This document shows positions 7,460 through 17,178 of a DNA stretch of 40,669 bases, piece after piece (position 1 is the stretch's first letter; each line of letters opens with the position of its first letter). The position numbers and the translations under genes are program-made. The stretch comes from Actinomycetes bacterium (lineage in GTDB: Bacteria > Actinomycetota > Actinomycetes > Nanopelagicales > Nanopelagicaceae), in NCBI GenBank assembly GCA_025355305.1, contig JANXZW010000013.1, positions 1 to 40,669 of the forward strand. The letters are read 5' to 3'. The notes under the pieces were generated by a model. It did no database searches, was not told the DNA's origin, and worked only from the letters and a program-made list of their open reading frames with translations.

Positions 7460-8428
7460 TCAGCCAACTTGGAATTCGTATTTCGAATTCCAGGAAACTT
7501 CTACCTGCTCACCAGTACTGGGGAATTTTTCTAATCCATCATTCTTCGAAAGAAGGGTCAGGGTATCGCTACCGATCGCGACATCGATCTTGGTAAGCGC
7601 ACCCAAAAACATGACTGAAGCCACCTGGCCAAGTGAAGTGCGATCTCCTTCACTTCCTAAGCTGATCTTCTCTGGTCGAATGCTGATCACTCTGCCTTCG
7701 CGATGCAAAAGATTGGAAATTCCTACGAAGCCAGCGACAAACTCGGAATTTGGTTCTTCGTAAATATCTCGTGCGCTACCCATCTGCACAATATTGCCCT
7801 GATTGAAGACCGCAATTCGATCGGCCATCGTGAGAGCCTCTTCTTGGTCGTGAGTTACAAAGATAAATGTAATTCCGATATCCCGTTGCAACTCTTTGAG
7901 TTCGATCTGCATCTCGTGGCGCAGCTTTAGGTCAAGGGCTCCAAGCGGTTCATCGAGCAACAAAACTTTGGGCTCATTGACTAAAGCGCGGGCGAGCGCG
8001 ACCCGTTGCCGCTGCCCTCCTGAGAGTTGACCTGGTTTTCGCGCCTCGTAGCCCTCCAGCTTCACGCGAGCTAGCGCTTTTCTAGCACGCTCGATCCTCT
8101 CCTCTTTGACAACTTTCTTAACCTTCAAGCCGTATTCAACATTTTCCAAAACTGTCATATGGGGGAAGAGGGCGTAATCCTGAAAGACGGTGTTGACATC
8201 GCGATTAAAAGGCGGTGTCTGGCTGACATCAACGCCATCGATCTCAATCAAGCCAGAGTCTGGGAGTTCAAAACCTGCAATCAGGCGGAGAACGGTGGTC
8301 TTGCCCGAGCCACTTGGACCGAGCATGGCAAAAAATTCGCCATCGGCAATCTCTAAATTCACTCCGTCTACGGCTTTGACCTCGCCGAAACTCTTTGCAA
8401 CGTTCGACAATCGAATCGCTATAGCCAC
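7460..8428 (-). CDS. potA: Polyamine-type ABC transporter ATPase (PotA)
   Basis: A 322-residue nucleotide-binding subunit. Walker A is GPSGSGKTTVLR (about 38-49), the ABC signature is LSGGQRQRVALARAL, Walker B is VLLLDEPLGALD, and the switch His follows in FVTHDQEEAL. The last ~90 residues form the regulatory TOBE domain, shorter than in E. coli PotA. It powers PotBC. The start is GTG at 8428. There is no ribosome site; instead TAGAAT ends exactly 6 bases before the GTG, so transcription would start on the start codon (leaderless). It lies 60 bases after rho on the same strand and opens the pot operon. Confidence 0.9.
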   Translation of the reverse strand: MAIAIRLSNVAKSFGEVKAVDGVNLEIADGEFFAMLGPSGSGKTTVLRLIAGFELPDSGLIEIDGVDVSQTPPFNRDVNTVFQDYALFPHMTVLENVEYGLKVKKVVKEERIERARKALARVKLEGYEARKPGQLSGGQRQRVALARALVNEPKVLLLDEPLGALDLKLRHEMQIELKELQRDIGITFIFVTHDQEEALTMADRIAVFNQGNIVQMGSARDIYEEPNSEFVAGFVGISNLLHREGRVISIRPEKISLGSEGDRTSLGQVASVMFLGALTKIDVAIGSDTLTLLSKNDGLEKFPSTGEQVEVSWNSKYEFQVG

Positions 8429-8453
8429 GCTGGGATTCTATTTGATTCCCAGC
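8429..8453 (-). promoter_or_regulatory. Leaderless potA promoter inside an inverted repeat
   Basis: The -10 box TAGAAT (8435-8440) is followed by CCCAGC and then the GTG start, giving the spacing of a leaderless transcript. The same bases form a perfect 7-bp inverted repeat, GCTGGGA...TCCCAGC, with 11 bases between the arms, covering the -10 and the start point. This is a natural place for a repressor. No convincing -35 is seen. Confidence 0.5.
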
Positions 8454-8488
8454 GGAAATCTAGGACGCGCTGTTTAGCAATCGAAAGG

Positions 8489-10243
8489 TTAGTTCCCGTT
8501 TACCGAAGATGAACCAGAACTCTCGTTCTCGCTAATCGTTGTCTTCTGAATCTGTATCAGAAATTCAACGTTCGACTTGGTGCCCTTCATCTTGTCGAGC
8601 AAGAGCTCCAGCGCCTGCTGTGACTCAAGGGCGTGCAATACCCTGCGCAAGCGCCAGACGATATTGAGTTCTTCCTTGCCCATCAAGATCTCTTCTTTGC
8701 GTGTGCCTGATGCATCGATATCTACCGCTGGGAAGATGCGCTTATCTGCGAAGCGGCGATCGAGTTTGAGCTCCATATTGCCGGTCCCCTTGAACTCTTC
8801 AAAGATAACTTCATCCATCTTGGAGCCGGTCTCAACTAGAGCGGTGGCAAGGATGGTGAGTGACCCACCGTTTTCAATATTACGTGCCGCACCAAAGAAC
8901 TTCTTGGGAGGGTAGAGCGCAGCTGAATCCACTCCACCAGAGAGGATACGTCCAGATGCAGGTGCAGCGATGTTGTAGGCACGACCCAAACGAGTGATGG
9001 AGTCCAGAAGCACGACGACATCGTGACCCATCTCAACCAAGCGCTTAGCGCGCTCAATAGCGAGCTCTGCGACGCTGGTGTGATCATCGGCAGGGCGATC
9101 GAAGGTAGAAGCGATAACTTCACCCTTAACGCTGCGTTGCATGTCGGTAACCTCTTCAGGGCGCTCATCGACGAGAACGACCATGAGGTGAACCTCAGGG
9201 TTATTAGTGGTGATTGCATTCGCAATTGCCTGCAGAACCATCGTCTTACCAGCCTTAGGTGGCGAGACGATCAAGCCACGCTGCCCCTTACCGATCGGAG
9301 CAACCAAATCGATGACACGGGTGGTCAAAATGTTTGGCTCAGTCTCTAGGCGCAGACGCTCCTGCGGATAGAGAGGCACCAGTTTGGCGAAGTCGACGCG
9401 ATCGCGCGCCGCCTCGGGCTCCAGGCCATTAACCGTGTCGAGGCGAACCAAGGCGTTGAACTTCTCCTTGCGCTCTCCCTCGCGAGGTTGACGAACCTGA
9501 CCGATGACAACATCTCCTTTGCGCAGCCCGTAGCGACGGATCTGTTGTAGCGAGACATAGACATCATTTGGACCGGCGAGGTAACCCTGTGTGCGGATAA
9601 AGGCGTATGAATCCAAGATATCGAGCAAACCACCGACTGGGACTAGTACATCATCCTCAGAGAGTTGGACCTCGCGCTCTTGGCGCTCTCCACGATCTGC
9701 GCGATCGCGGAAACGGTTGTTGCGATCGTTACGGTCTCCACGATCGTTACGGTCATTGCGATCACTGCGATTACCACGACCATTCCGGTTATCCCGATCA
9801 GTGCGGTCAGTGCGGTCAGTACGGTCAGTACGGTCATTGCGACTGCCACGATCATTTGTATTGCCGTTACGCTCATTGAAGTCGCGACGTTGCGATTCAG
9901 AACTCTCACTCCCAGCGCCCGACTCTTGCTCTGGGGCATCTGCCTCATCGGAGCCGTCTTCATCCTCATCGTCAGCGCCTTTCGGAGCTGAAATCTTGGC
10001 GGTCTTATTCTTTTTATTGCGGGCCTCTTGGCGTTCTAGACGCTTGGCCTCACGCTCATTTTTCGCCGATTCCCTATTGGCAGCCTGCAGCTCTGCGATC
10101 GATTGAATCAGATCGGCCTTGCTCATCTTGGTGGCGCCTTCAATGCCCAGTTGTCCAGCAACTTTCTTCAGTTCTGGCAGGAGCATCGCGGAGAGTTCGC
10201 CCGCAGCCTTAGCTGGGCGCTCTTTTGTTGTTGTTTCGCTCAT
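8489..10243 (-). CDS. rho: Transcription termination factor Rho with Arg/Asp-rich insertion
   Basis: A 584-residue hexameric RNA helicase that ends transcription of untranslated RNA. A Rho_N helical domain spans about 15-55. It is followed by an acidic stretch (90-118) and a highly charged R/D/N repeat region (about 119-190) built from RND, RTD and RGD triplets. The primary RNA-binding domain includes YAFIRT (213-218), and the motor has Walker A SPPKAGKT (327-334) and Walker [14 protein letters not shown]. The insertion is typical of actinobacterial Rho proteins, where it adds RNA contacts. The ribosome site is weak; a TTGATA about 60 bases upstream is a candidate -35, with an AT-rich stretch at the -10 position. 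It lies downstream of thrB behind a probable terminator and is likely transcribed on its own. Confidence 0.97.
   Translation of the reverse strand: MSETTTKERPAKAAGELSAMLLPELKKVAGQLGIEGATKMSKADLIQSIAELQAANRESAKNEREAKRLERQEARNKKNKTAKISAPKGADDEDEDGSDEADAPEQESGAGSESSESQRRDFNERNGNTNDRGSRNDRTDRTDRTDRTDRDNRNGRGNRSDRNDRNDRGDRNDRNNRFRDRADRGERQEREVQLSEDDVLVPVGGLLDILDSYAFIRTQGYLAGPNDVYVSLQQIRRYGLRKGDVVIGQVRQPREGERKEKFNALVRLDTVNGLEPEAARDRVDFAKLVPLYPQERLRLETEPNILTTRVIDLVAPIGKGQRGLIVSPPKAGKTMVLQAIANAITTNNPEVHLMVVLVDERPEEVTDMQRSVKGEVIASTFDRPADDHTSVAELAIERAKRLVEMGHDVVVLLDSITRLGRAYNIAAPASGRILSGGVDSAALYPPKKFFGAARNIENGGSLTILATALVETGSKMDEVIFEEFKGTGNMELKLDRRFADKRIFPAVDIDASGTRKEEILMGKEELNIVWRLRRVLHALESQQALELLLDKMKGTKSNVEFLIQIQKTTISENESSGSSSVNGN
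9799..9834 (-). repeat. 9-bp tandem repeat inside rho
   Basis: Four units, two CAGTGCGGT and two CAGTACGGT on the plus strand, encode Thr-Asp-Arg triplets in the low-complexity region of Rho. Degenerate relatives extend on both sides. Such in-frame 9-bp units can expand or contract by slippage without breaking the reading frame. Confidence 0.85.
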
Positions 10244-10442
10244 TATTGTTATTGAGTTCCGTTTTCTATTATTTTTAATGGATCTATTCTTGATTTATCA
10301 AGTTCTAAACAACCCCAAAGTTGAAGTAGTTCCAGAATGATTTTTAAGCGGATTTTTGACCTTCGCTTATCGGGTAAATGTTCGCCGATCTTGCACGGCT
10401 ACTTCCGATGCCCTAAAAGTAGCACAGCCCGCCCTGAACCTC

Positions 10443-10464
10443 AAAAAGGGGTGTGGAACGCCCC
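10443..10464 (-). terminator. Probable intrinsic terminator after thrB
   Basis: On the minus strand a GGGG(c)GT / AC(a)CCCC stem with a 3-base loop is followed directly by TTTTT, about 17 bases after the thrB stop. The stem has one mismatch, so strength is moderate. It would separate the threonine operon from rho. Confidence 0.5.
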
Positions 10465-10480
10465 CGCGCCCCCAGCAAAA

Positions 10481-11407
10481 TTACTGGACGCCTGAGGCCG
10501 AAATAGCTAACTCTTGAGCGTGAAAACCGCTCGGGGCGGCACCTTTGAGTTCGCTGACCTCACTCTCTTGGGCGCAATGCAGGGCGAGGACCGCCGGACC
10601 CGCACCTGAAATCATGGCTGCAACTCCCTTGGAGCGTAGCTCTTCCACCAGCGCCATTGACTTTGGATACGCCTCTCGACGGTAGCTCTGGTGGAGAAAA
10701 TCTTCAGTAGCGGTTAAAAGCAGATCAGGGCGAGTTGAGAGAGCTATGGATAAAAGCGCAGTGTGCGAAGAGTTGAGGACCGCCTCACGGTGGGCAACGC
10801 TCTCGGGCAAGAGCTTGCGCGCCTTAGAGGTTGAGAGATGATCCGCGGGGATGTAGAGAAGCGCCTTGATCTCGTGATGAACAGGAAGGCTGACTGCCCT
10901 ACCAGTCGGCACGCCATAAATATTTTCCATCCACGCAACCGTGGCGCCTCCGTGAATTGCGGCAGCTACATTGTCGGGGTGGCCCTCTAGTTCTGTGGCC
11001 AGGAACATCATCTCTTCCAGCGACATTATTTGCTCGCCACCCAAAACTAATTCACGAGCGAGGGCGAGTCCGCCAACGATTGCCGATGCCGATGAACCCA
11101 GGCCACGACCATGCGGGGTGACGTTGAGCGCGCGCAAGGCTAACCCGCGCGGCTTCTGTCCCATAAAATCAAATCCACGAAGCATCGCCTTAACCACCAG
11201 GTTGTTCTTGTCGCGCTTGACCTCATTCGCACCCTCACCAGTCACATCAACGTCGAAGATCGCTTCATCGAGAACCTGCGCTGCATAGCGATCGCGCAAA
11301 TCTAGAGCCAGCGCAAAGGTGTCGAAGCCCGATCCCAAGTTTGCACTTGACGCCGGGACACTGACCTGCGCCATCTGTGCCTTGAAGGTGAGACGTTGTG
11401 TTGCCAT
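10481..11407 (-). CDS. thrB: Homoserine kinase
   Basis: A 308-residue GHMP kinase that phosphorylates homoserine to O-phosphohomoserine, the substrate of the threonine synthase encoded just upstream. Visible are PASSANLGSGFDTFALAL (about 19-36), the ATP-binding HGRGLGSSASA loop and the C-terminal GAGPAVLAL motif. The true start is the ATG at 11407, which overlaps the thrC stop by one base (TAATG); the longer frame from 11488 lies inside thrC and lacks conserved residues. It is the last gene of hom-thrC-thrB. Confidence 0.95.
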   Translation of the reverse strand: MATQRLTFKAQMAQVSVPASSANLGSGFDTFALALDLRDRYAAQVLDEAIFDVDVTGEGANEVKRDKNNLVVKAMLRGFDFMGQKPRGLALRALNVTPHGRGLGSSASAIVGGLALARELVLGGEQIMSLEEMMFLATELEGHPDNVAAAIHGGATVAWMENIYGVPTGRAVSLPVHHEIKALLYIPADHLSTSKARKLLPESVAHREAVLNSSHTALLSIALSTRPDLLLTATEDFLHQSYRREAYPKSMALVEELRSKGVAAMISGAGPAVLALHCAQESEVSELKGAAPSGFHAQELAISASGVQ

Positions 11408-12492
11408 TACTGCAGACCCATCGCCTCTGCAGCGCGCTTGAGATCTACAGGAATAACAGTTGGAGCGGCGGCTCCCTCCAAGATCCACTGCACATCTTTA
11501 AGGCCATTACCAGTGACTGTGATGACCATCTTCTTCCCCTTGGGCAGTAAACCCTGATCGCGTTTCTTAAGGAGACCTGCAATACCAGCCGCACTCGAAG
11601 GTTCAACGAAGATACCCTCCTTCGCTGCAACGAGGCGGTAGGCCTGCAATATCTCTTCATCAGTGATGGAGTCAATCAATCCACCAGACTTATCGCGAGC
11701 ATCAACAGCTTGTTGCCAAGAGGCAGGATTTCCGATGCGGATAGCCGTTGCGATGGTCTCGGGGTTTGTCACAATCTCACCGCGAACAATTGGTGCCGCG
11801 CCGGCGGCCTGAAAGCCCCACATATGAGGTAACTTTGTCGAGACGCGATCACTAAAATACTCTTTGTATCCCTTCCAATACGCAGTGATATTTCCAGCAT
11901 TCCCGACTGGCAACACGTGATAGTCAGGGGCATCGCCCAACATATCAACGACCTCAAAGGCTGCCGTCTTCTGCCCTTCAATGCGGTACGGGTTCACAGA
12001 ATTCACAAGCGCAACTGGATAGTTCGCAGCCAACTCGCGTGCGAGAGTTAAACAGTCATCAAAGTTTCCATCAACCTGCAAAAGCGTCGCGCCGTGGGCA
12101 ATCGCTTGCGCCAACTTACCCATCGCGATCTTTCCCTGCGGTACGAGCACTACAGGAGTCATACCCGCCTTAGTCGCGTAGGCGGCGGCGCTGGCCGAAG
12201 TGTTTCCAGTTGATGCGCAGATAACTGCTTTGGCGCCCTCTTCTGCCGCCTTGGAGATCGCCATCGTCATACCGCGATCCTTGAAGGAGCCCGTTGGATT
12301 CGCACCTTCTACCTTCAGCCAAATTTCATTGTGGAACAACTCCGAGAGGTAGCCCGCAGCAACAAGTGGGGTTCCCCCCTCTCGAAGCGAGATGACCGGA
12401 GTCTTCATCGAAACTGGCAGGCGATGGCGATATTCATCGATCACTCCACGCCATTGGTGCGCTGCGCCACCCGACTTGCTAAAGATTCCCAT
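11407..12492 (-). CDS. thrC: Threonine synthase
   Basis: A 361-residue PLP enzyme converting O-phosphohomoserine to threonine. The PLP lysine lies in [13 protein letters not shown], and the phosphate-binding glycine loop is [13 protein letters not shown]. Length and the short N-terminus fit the actinobacterial class rather than the longer E. coli type. The start overlaps the hom stop by one base and its stop overlaps thrB, so all three enzymes of the branch are coupled. Confidence 0.95.
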   Translation of the reverse strand: MGIFSKSGGAAHQWRGVIDEYRHRLPVSMKTPVISLREGGTPLVAAGYLSELFHNEIWLKVEGANPTGSFKDRGMTMAISKAAEEGAKAVICASTGNTSASAAAYATKAGMTPVVLVPQGKIAMGKLAQAIAHGATLLQVDGNFDDCLTLARELAANYPVALVNSVNPYRIEGQKTAAFEVVDMLGDAPDYHVLPVGNAGNITAYWKGYKEYFSDRVSTKLPHMWGFQAAGAAPIVRGEIVTNPETIATAIRIGNPASWQQAVDARDKSGGLIDSITDEEILQAYRLVAAKEGIFVEPSSAAGIAGLLKKRDQGLLPKGKKMVITVTGNGLKDVQWILEGAAAPTVIPVDLKRAAEAMGLQ

Positions 12493-13799
12493 TAAATCAA
12501 CCCTTCAACACGAATAACACTTACAACACGCTGCACAACAGCAAGTTCGCGCAGATCTCTTACCGTGTTAGCAAGCGCAGCCTCTGTTGCGATATGTGTG
12601 AGAACAACTAACTCTGCATCTGCTCCGCGACCCTCTTGCCGTACCGTCAAAATCGAGACATCATTCTTTGCGACCGTGCTGGCAACGGCAGCTAATACAC
12701 CCGGAACATCGGCAACATCCATGCGAACTAGATAGCGCGTGCGACTTACGCCGATTGGGGCAATGTCGAGGTCCGCATAATCTGTCTCAGTGGGACCGAG
12801 ACTTCCTTCATTTCGATTGCGCGCCACAGCAACCAGGTCACCCAAAATTGCAGAGGCAGTTGGCGTACCACCAGCACCGCGACCATAGAACATCAGCTCG
12901 CCAGCAGATTCACATTGCACGTAGACCGCGTTAAATGCTTCGCGAACCGAGGCAAGTGGATGTGTCACAGGTATCATCGTTGGATGTACGCGAACAGAGA
13001 TCGTTTCTTCTGTACTGCCATGCAGTTCATTAGCTTCGGCAATCGCCAATAACTTAATAACAAATCCCATCGCCTTAGCGACGCTGACATCATCGGCAGT
13101 GATCGCCCGAATACCTTCGCGATATACATCTTCATCGGTAACTTGTGTGTGGAAGGCAAGTCCAGCAAGGATCGCAGCCTTAGCCGCCGCATCAAAGCCA
13201 TCAATGTCCGCAGTGGGATCAGCCTCTGCATACCCAAGGGACTGTGCCTCAAGAAGTGCACCTTGAAAGGAGGCACCCGTTTCGTGCATCTTGGTGAGAA
13301 TATAGTTCGTTGTACCGTTGATAATTCCCATGACGCGCTCCACGTGGTCGCCGACCAAACTTTCAGCAAGAGGGCGAAGGATGGGAATCGCGCCAGCTAC
13401 GGCCGCTTCATAATAAAAGTCAACATCGGCGAGATCAGAGGCATGAAAGAGCTCGGCACCATGTTTTGCCAGAAGCGCCTTGTTAGCCGTGACGACCGCT
13501 TTGCCTTGAGCCATGGCGGTGAGGATCAAGGTTCGGGCAGGTTCAATTCCGCCCATAACTTCGATAACAAGATCGATCTCGGGGTCGGCAACGATCGATT
13601 CCGCATCGGTGGTTAAGAGAGCCGGATCGATACCGGGGCGATCGACGGTGAGATCTCGAACCGCTATCTTCGAGATTATTAGCCCGACTCCGGCTCGAGC
13701 GGCGAGGTCAACTTGGTTTGCCACCATTAGGCGGGCAACTTCAGCGCCGACAACTCCAGCGCCGAGCAAGCCGACGCGTAGTACGCGGTCCTCGCTCAT
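12492..13799 (-). CDS. hom: Homoserine dehydrogenase with ACT domain
   Basis: A 435-residue enzyme reducing aspartate semialdehyde to homoserine, the branch point to threonine and methionine. The NAD(P)-binding loop [16 protein letters not shown] lies at 9-24, the catalytic domain is in the middle, and a C-terminal ACT domain begins near [16 protein letters not shown] and is the usual site of threonine feedback inhibition. An AGGA ribosome site precedes the ATG. A 7-bp inverted repeat (13836-13855) lies 36 bases upstream and may regulate the hom-thrC-thrB unit. Confidence 0.96.
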   Translation of the reverse strand: MSEDRVLRVGLLGAGVVGAEVARLMVANQVDLAARAGVGLIISKIAVRDLTVDRPGIDPALLTTDAESIVADPEIDLVIEVMGGIEPARTLILTAMAQGKAVVTANKALLAKHGAELFHASDLADVDFYYEAAVAGAIPILRPLAESLVGDHVERVMGIINGTTNYILTKMHETGASFQGALLEAQSLGYAEADPTADIDGFDAAAKAAILAGLAFHTQVTDEDVYREGIRAITADDVSVAKAMGFVIKLLAIAEANELHGSTEETISVRVHPTMIPVTHPLASVREAFNAVYVQCESAGELMFYGRGAGGTPTASAILGDLVAVARNRNEGSLGPTETDYADLDIAPIGVSRTRYLVRMDVADVPGVLAAVASTVAKNDVSILTVRQEGRGADAELVVLTHIATEAALANTVRDLRELAVVQRVVSVIRVEGLI

Positions 13800-13835
13800 T
13801 GGTTCACATCCTCTAATTCACGATCAGGGCTGAAG

Positions 13836-13855
13836 TTGGATAGTGAATTATCCAA
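13836..13855 (-). promoter_or_regulatory. Inverted repeat in front of hom
   Basis: TTGGATA and TATCCAA form a perfect 7-bp inverted repeat around a 6-base spacer, in the 84-base gap between lysA and hom. There is no T-run, so it is more likely an operator or 5'-UTR hairpin than a terminator. Confidence 0.4.
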
Positions 13856-13883
13856 TTGCTTATGGCTTAGTATCTCAAAAAAA

Positions 13884-15215
13884 CTAGATCTCTAGCGCCA
13901 ATAAATCAGCAATGGCCTCGCGTCGAACGATAACTCGCGCCTCGCCCGCAATGACCGCCACCACCGCAGGGCGCGGGACATGGTTGTAATTGGAAGCCAT
14001 ACTGCGACCATAGGCACCAGTTGCGGGAATCGCCAACAGATCCCCCGGTGCTATATCTGCGGAGAGAGCAATCTCGCGGATGACGATATCCCCGCTCTCG
14101 CAGTGTTTCCCAACGATTCGGCTATTAGCTGTTGGTCCAAGAGGGAGGCGATTTGCAAGGATGGCCATGTACTGAGCCCCATAGAGCGCTGGGCGAATGT
14201 TGTCGCTCATTCCGCCGTCGATAGCGATGTAGCGCCGAACCACTCCACCATCGAGTTCAACCTCTTTAGTAGTTCCCACCGTGTACAAGGTTGTGGTTGT
14301 CGGACCCACGATCGCACGACCCGGTTCGATGGAGATTCGAGGAATCGAAATTTCTGCTGCCGCGCACGCTGATTTCACAACGGCAGCGAGTTCTGTCAGC
14401 ACTTGAAGTGGATTTAAGGTGACCTCACCAGTCAGATGCGCGATGCCGTATCCCCCACCAAGATCGAGTTCCGGCAATTGTGTCCCGTATGCCTCACGGT
14501 AGCGCGCAAGTAATCCGATCAATTTGGCGGCAGCCACCGCAAAGCCTTCACTCTGAAATATTTGCGAGCCAATATGTGAGTGCAATCCCACTAACTGGAG
14601 AGCGGGTTCACTACGAATCGCGGCGATGGCATCCCACGCCGCGCCACTGGCGAGTGAAAAACCAAACTTCACATCTTCGTGCGCGGTGGAAATAAATTCA
14701 TGAGTATGAGCTTCAACTCCGGGAGTCACGCGGATGAAGACGCGTTGCACCTTTCCAAGAGCTGCCGCAATGCGCGATACGCGCTCGATTTCAGTGAAGG
14801 AGTCAATCACAATTGTGTTTACGCCAAAGGTAATCGCGCGTTGAATCTCTTCTTCGGATTTATTGTTTCCGTGCACCTCAATATTATGAGCGGGAAAATT
14901 GATCGCTTCGGCAACCGCTAGCTCTCCGCCGGTACAAACGTCGAGACCAATTCCCGCGCCATCGACCCACCGCGCAATCTCCTTGGAGATAAAAGATTTT
15001 GCGGCGTAGTAAACGGTACCGGCGTTCTCTCCAAATGCCGTTTCAAGGGCGCTCTTCCATTGCCCGGCGCGCTCTTTAAAATCGGCCTCATCAACAACGA
15101 AGAGTGGGGTGCCAAATTCCGCCGCGAGCTGCGCCGCGCTAACTCCTGCGATAGTCAAATGATCAACCTCAAAACGCGAATTGAGCGAAAAAACGGAAGG
15201 GTCAAATGCGCTCAT
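13884..15215 (-). CDS. lysA: Diaminopimelate decarboxylase
   Basis: A 443-residue PLP enzyme of the alanine-racemase-fold group III, converting meso-diaminopimelate to lysine. The PLP lysine sits in TVYYAAKSF (about 68-76). A glycine-rich phosphate loop LDLGGGYGIAH, the EPGRAIVG segment and HCESGDIV (with the active-site Cys of the other subunit) are present. It starts 2 bases after argS and ends with a short CTAG/CTAG stem plus seven T's, perhaps a weak terminator. The argS-lysA-hom order is typical of actinobacteria. Confidence 0.96.
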   Translation of the reverse strand: MSAFDPSVFSLNSRFEVDHLTIAGVSAAQLAAEFGTPLFVVDEADFKERAGQWKSALETAFGENAGTVYYAAKSFISKEIARWVDGAGIGLDVCTGGELAVAEAINFPAHNIEVHGNNKSEEEIQRAITFGVNTIVIDSFTEIERVSRIAAALGKVQRVFIRVTPGVEAHTHEFISTAHEDVKFGFSLASGAAWDAIAAIRSEPALQLVGLHSHIGSQIFQSEGFAVAAAKLIGLLARYREAYGTQLPELDLGGGYGIAHLTGEVTLNPLQVLTELAAVVKSACAAAEISIPRISIEPGRAIVGPTTTTLYTVGTTKEVELDGGVVRRYIAIDGGMSDNIRPALYGAQYMAILANRLPLGPTANSRIVGKHCESGDIVIREIALSADIAPGDLLAIPATGAYGRSMASNYNHVPRPAVVAVIAGEARVIVRREAIADLLALEI

Positions 15216-15217
15216 GA

Positions 15218-16948
15218 CTACATCTTCTCGGGCGCAGAAACACCCAATAATTCTAACGAATTGGCTATAACCCGCGCGGTGGCGCTACATAAAGTTGCGC
15301 GAGCGCGGTGTAGGTCAGTCATCGGCTCATCCCCCATCGGAAGTACTCGACAATCGGCGTAAAAGCGGTGATAAATACCGGCAAGCTCCTCGGCATAGCG
15401 GGCGATTCGATGTGGCTCTCGCAACTCAGCTGCACCCGCGACAACTCGTGGAAACTCCGCTAAGGCGCCAATAAGCTCGCGTTCACGCTCATCTTGCAGC
15501 AACTCAGGGTGGATCTGGTCTGCTCCGAAGAGAATTCCCAAATCACTCGCGTTCCGTAGTACGGCGCAGATTCGGGCATGGGCATATTGCACGTAGTACA
15601 CCGGATTCTCGTTAGTACGGCTACGCAGAACATCGACATCCATCACCATTGGCGTATCGACTGGATATCTGATCAGCGTGTATCGGGCCGCATCAACTCC
15701 CACCTTCTCGACCAGCTCCTCTAAGGTGATGATGGTTCCGGCGCGCTTACTCAATTTAAGTTCTTCGCCATTCTCCATAATCTTCACAAGTTGACCGATA
15801 AGGGCATCAATGTTGTAAGTGGGGTCATCGCCAGCGCATGCTGCAATCGCTTTCAAGCGGTTGACGTAGCCATGATGATCCGCACCCAACATGTAAATAC
15901 AGATGTCGAAGCCGCGTTCACGCTTACTGATGTAATAGGCCGAGTCCGAGGCAAAGTAGGCGAAGGCACCGTCAGATTTGACCATCACTCGATCTTTATC
16001 ATCGCCAAAATCCGTAGTGCGAAGCCACATGGCTCCGCCCTCTTCGTAGACGTGGCCTTGCGACCTCAAGCGGTCTAGACAGTGCTGGAAAAAATTATTC
16101 TCATAAAGAGACCTTTCGGAGAACCAGATATCAAAATGTGTACGAAAACCCGCTAGCACGCGTTGTTGGTCAGCGAGTTGCAAGGAATACCCAGCATCTC
16201 GAAATGCGTCAAAGCTTTCACCGTCTGGCAGCGACAAGTACTCTGGATGAGCTTGCATAATCTGCGCGGCTATCTCGTTGATGTACTGCCCGTGGTACCC
16301 ATCTTCGGGAACTGCAACTCCTTGCGCAGCAGCGCGCAGCGAGGCACCGAATAACTCCATCTGATTACCGCGGTCATTGATGTAAAACTCACGAGTGACT
16401 GTGGCGCCGGCAGCTGAGAGCACCCGACCGAGCGCATCTCCCACAGCCGCCCACCGGGTGTGACCTAAGTGGAGAGGTCCGGTGGGGTTTGCGCTGACGA
16501 ACTCCAAATTGATCCGAACGCCCTGGAGAGCGTTGCCGTGACCGTACCGATCACCAGCGCTTAAGATGGCGGCGATAATCGCACCCTGTCCAGCCCGAGC
16601 CAGCGTGATATTGATAAAACCAGGACCGGCGATCTCGATTGAGGAGATGGCGCCTTTAATTTCTTGATCTGCTAATAGATAGGTGCGCAGGATTTCTGCC
16701 ACCGCACGGGGGTTCATCTCGGCTGGCTTCGCAAGAGCGAGAGCTATCGAGGTCGCATAATCTCCGTGCCCGCGGTTCTTGGGGCGCTCCAAAACCACCT
16801 GATCTGGAAGGAGCAGCCCACCTGGCAACTCTTGGGAGGAAACAGCAAGTGCCAACGCGCGTAGAATTGCTCCGCTCACCTGGCTACTTATGGAACCGGC
16901 GGCGGCAAAATCACTCGTACTCGAATTCGTCGTATTCATGGTATTCAT
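15218..16948 (-). CDS. argS: Arginyl-tRNA synthetase
   Basis: A 576-residue class I synthetase charging tRNA-Arg. The HIGH motif is HLGHTRWAA (about 160-168), and the KMSKS position reads KLSKRAG. An N-terminal Arg-tRNA-synthetase additional domain and a C-terminal DALR anticodon-binding domain (ending NSLELLGVSAPEKM) are recognisable. I choose the ATG at 16948; a TTG three codons earlier and an ATG three codons later are possible. A TACCCT box lies about 8 bases before the start, so the mRNA may have almost no leader. Confidence 0.95.
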   Translation of the reverse strand: MNTMNTTNSSTSDFAAAGSISSQVSGAILRALALAVSSQELPGGLLLPDQVVLERPKNRGHGDYATSIALALAKPAEMNPRAVAEILRTYLLADQEIKGAISSIEIAGPGFINITLARAGQGAIIAAILSAGDRYGHGNALQGVRINLEFVSANPTGPLHLGHTRWAAVGDALGRVLSAAGATVTREFYINDRGNQMELFGASLRAAAQGVAVPEDGYHGQYINEIAAQIMQAHPEYLSLPDGESFDAFRDAGYSLQLADQQRVLAGFRTHFDIWFSERSLYENNFFQHCLDRLRSQGHVYEEGGAMWLRTTDFGDDKDRVMVKSDGAFAYFASDSAYYISKRERGFDICIYMLGADHHGYVNRLKAIAACAGDDPTYNIDALIGQLVKIMENGEELKLSKRAGTIITLEELVEKVGVDAARYTLIRYPVDTPMVMDVDVLRSRTNENPVYYVQYAHARICAVLRNASDLGILFGADQIHPELLQDERERELIGALAEFPRVVAGAAELREPHRIARYAEELAGIYHRFYADCRVLPMGDEPMTDLHRARATLCSATARVIANSLELLGVSAPEKM

Positions 16949-17014
16949 CTGGCGCAAGGGTAGCGTTCACACCCCGTAAAAATACCGCTCGCTTTTGGTG
17001 GGTTGAGGGGTTTT

Positions 17015-17044
17015 CGGATTTATCCGGTGTTACCAAAGTGTTAC
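17015..17044 (+). promoter_or_regulatory. Operator-like repeats upstream of xylF
   Basis: A perfect 5-bp inverted repeat, CGGATttATCCG (17015-17026), is followed at once by two copies of GTGTTAC whose starts are 11 bp apart (17027-17033 and 17038-17044). Sites one helical turn apart are typical for cooperative regulator binding. They lie in the 230-bp divergent region between argS and xylF. Confidence 0.45.
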
Positions 17045-17178
17045 AAGTAATGTCCGAATTGTCCCGTTGCGGCCCTCGGAAAAAAGGCGATTTTGGGTTA
17101 TCTTTCATCCACCGAGTGCTAACTATGGTCAAAGCAGGTTTGGCCAAGTACTCAAACCTTCGAAAGGTATATCTACAG

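Noticed and set aside
9591-10106. Plus-strand frame rich in Arg-Ser-Leu repeats opposite rho
   Set aside because: It is the mirror of the RND/RTD repeat of Rho; low-complexity DNA leaves several frames open.
16849-17178. Upstream extension of the xylF frame
   Set aside because: It crosses the start of argS and the promoter region, and the signal peptide clearly begins at 17179.
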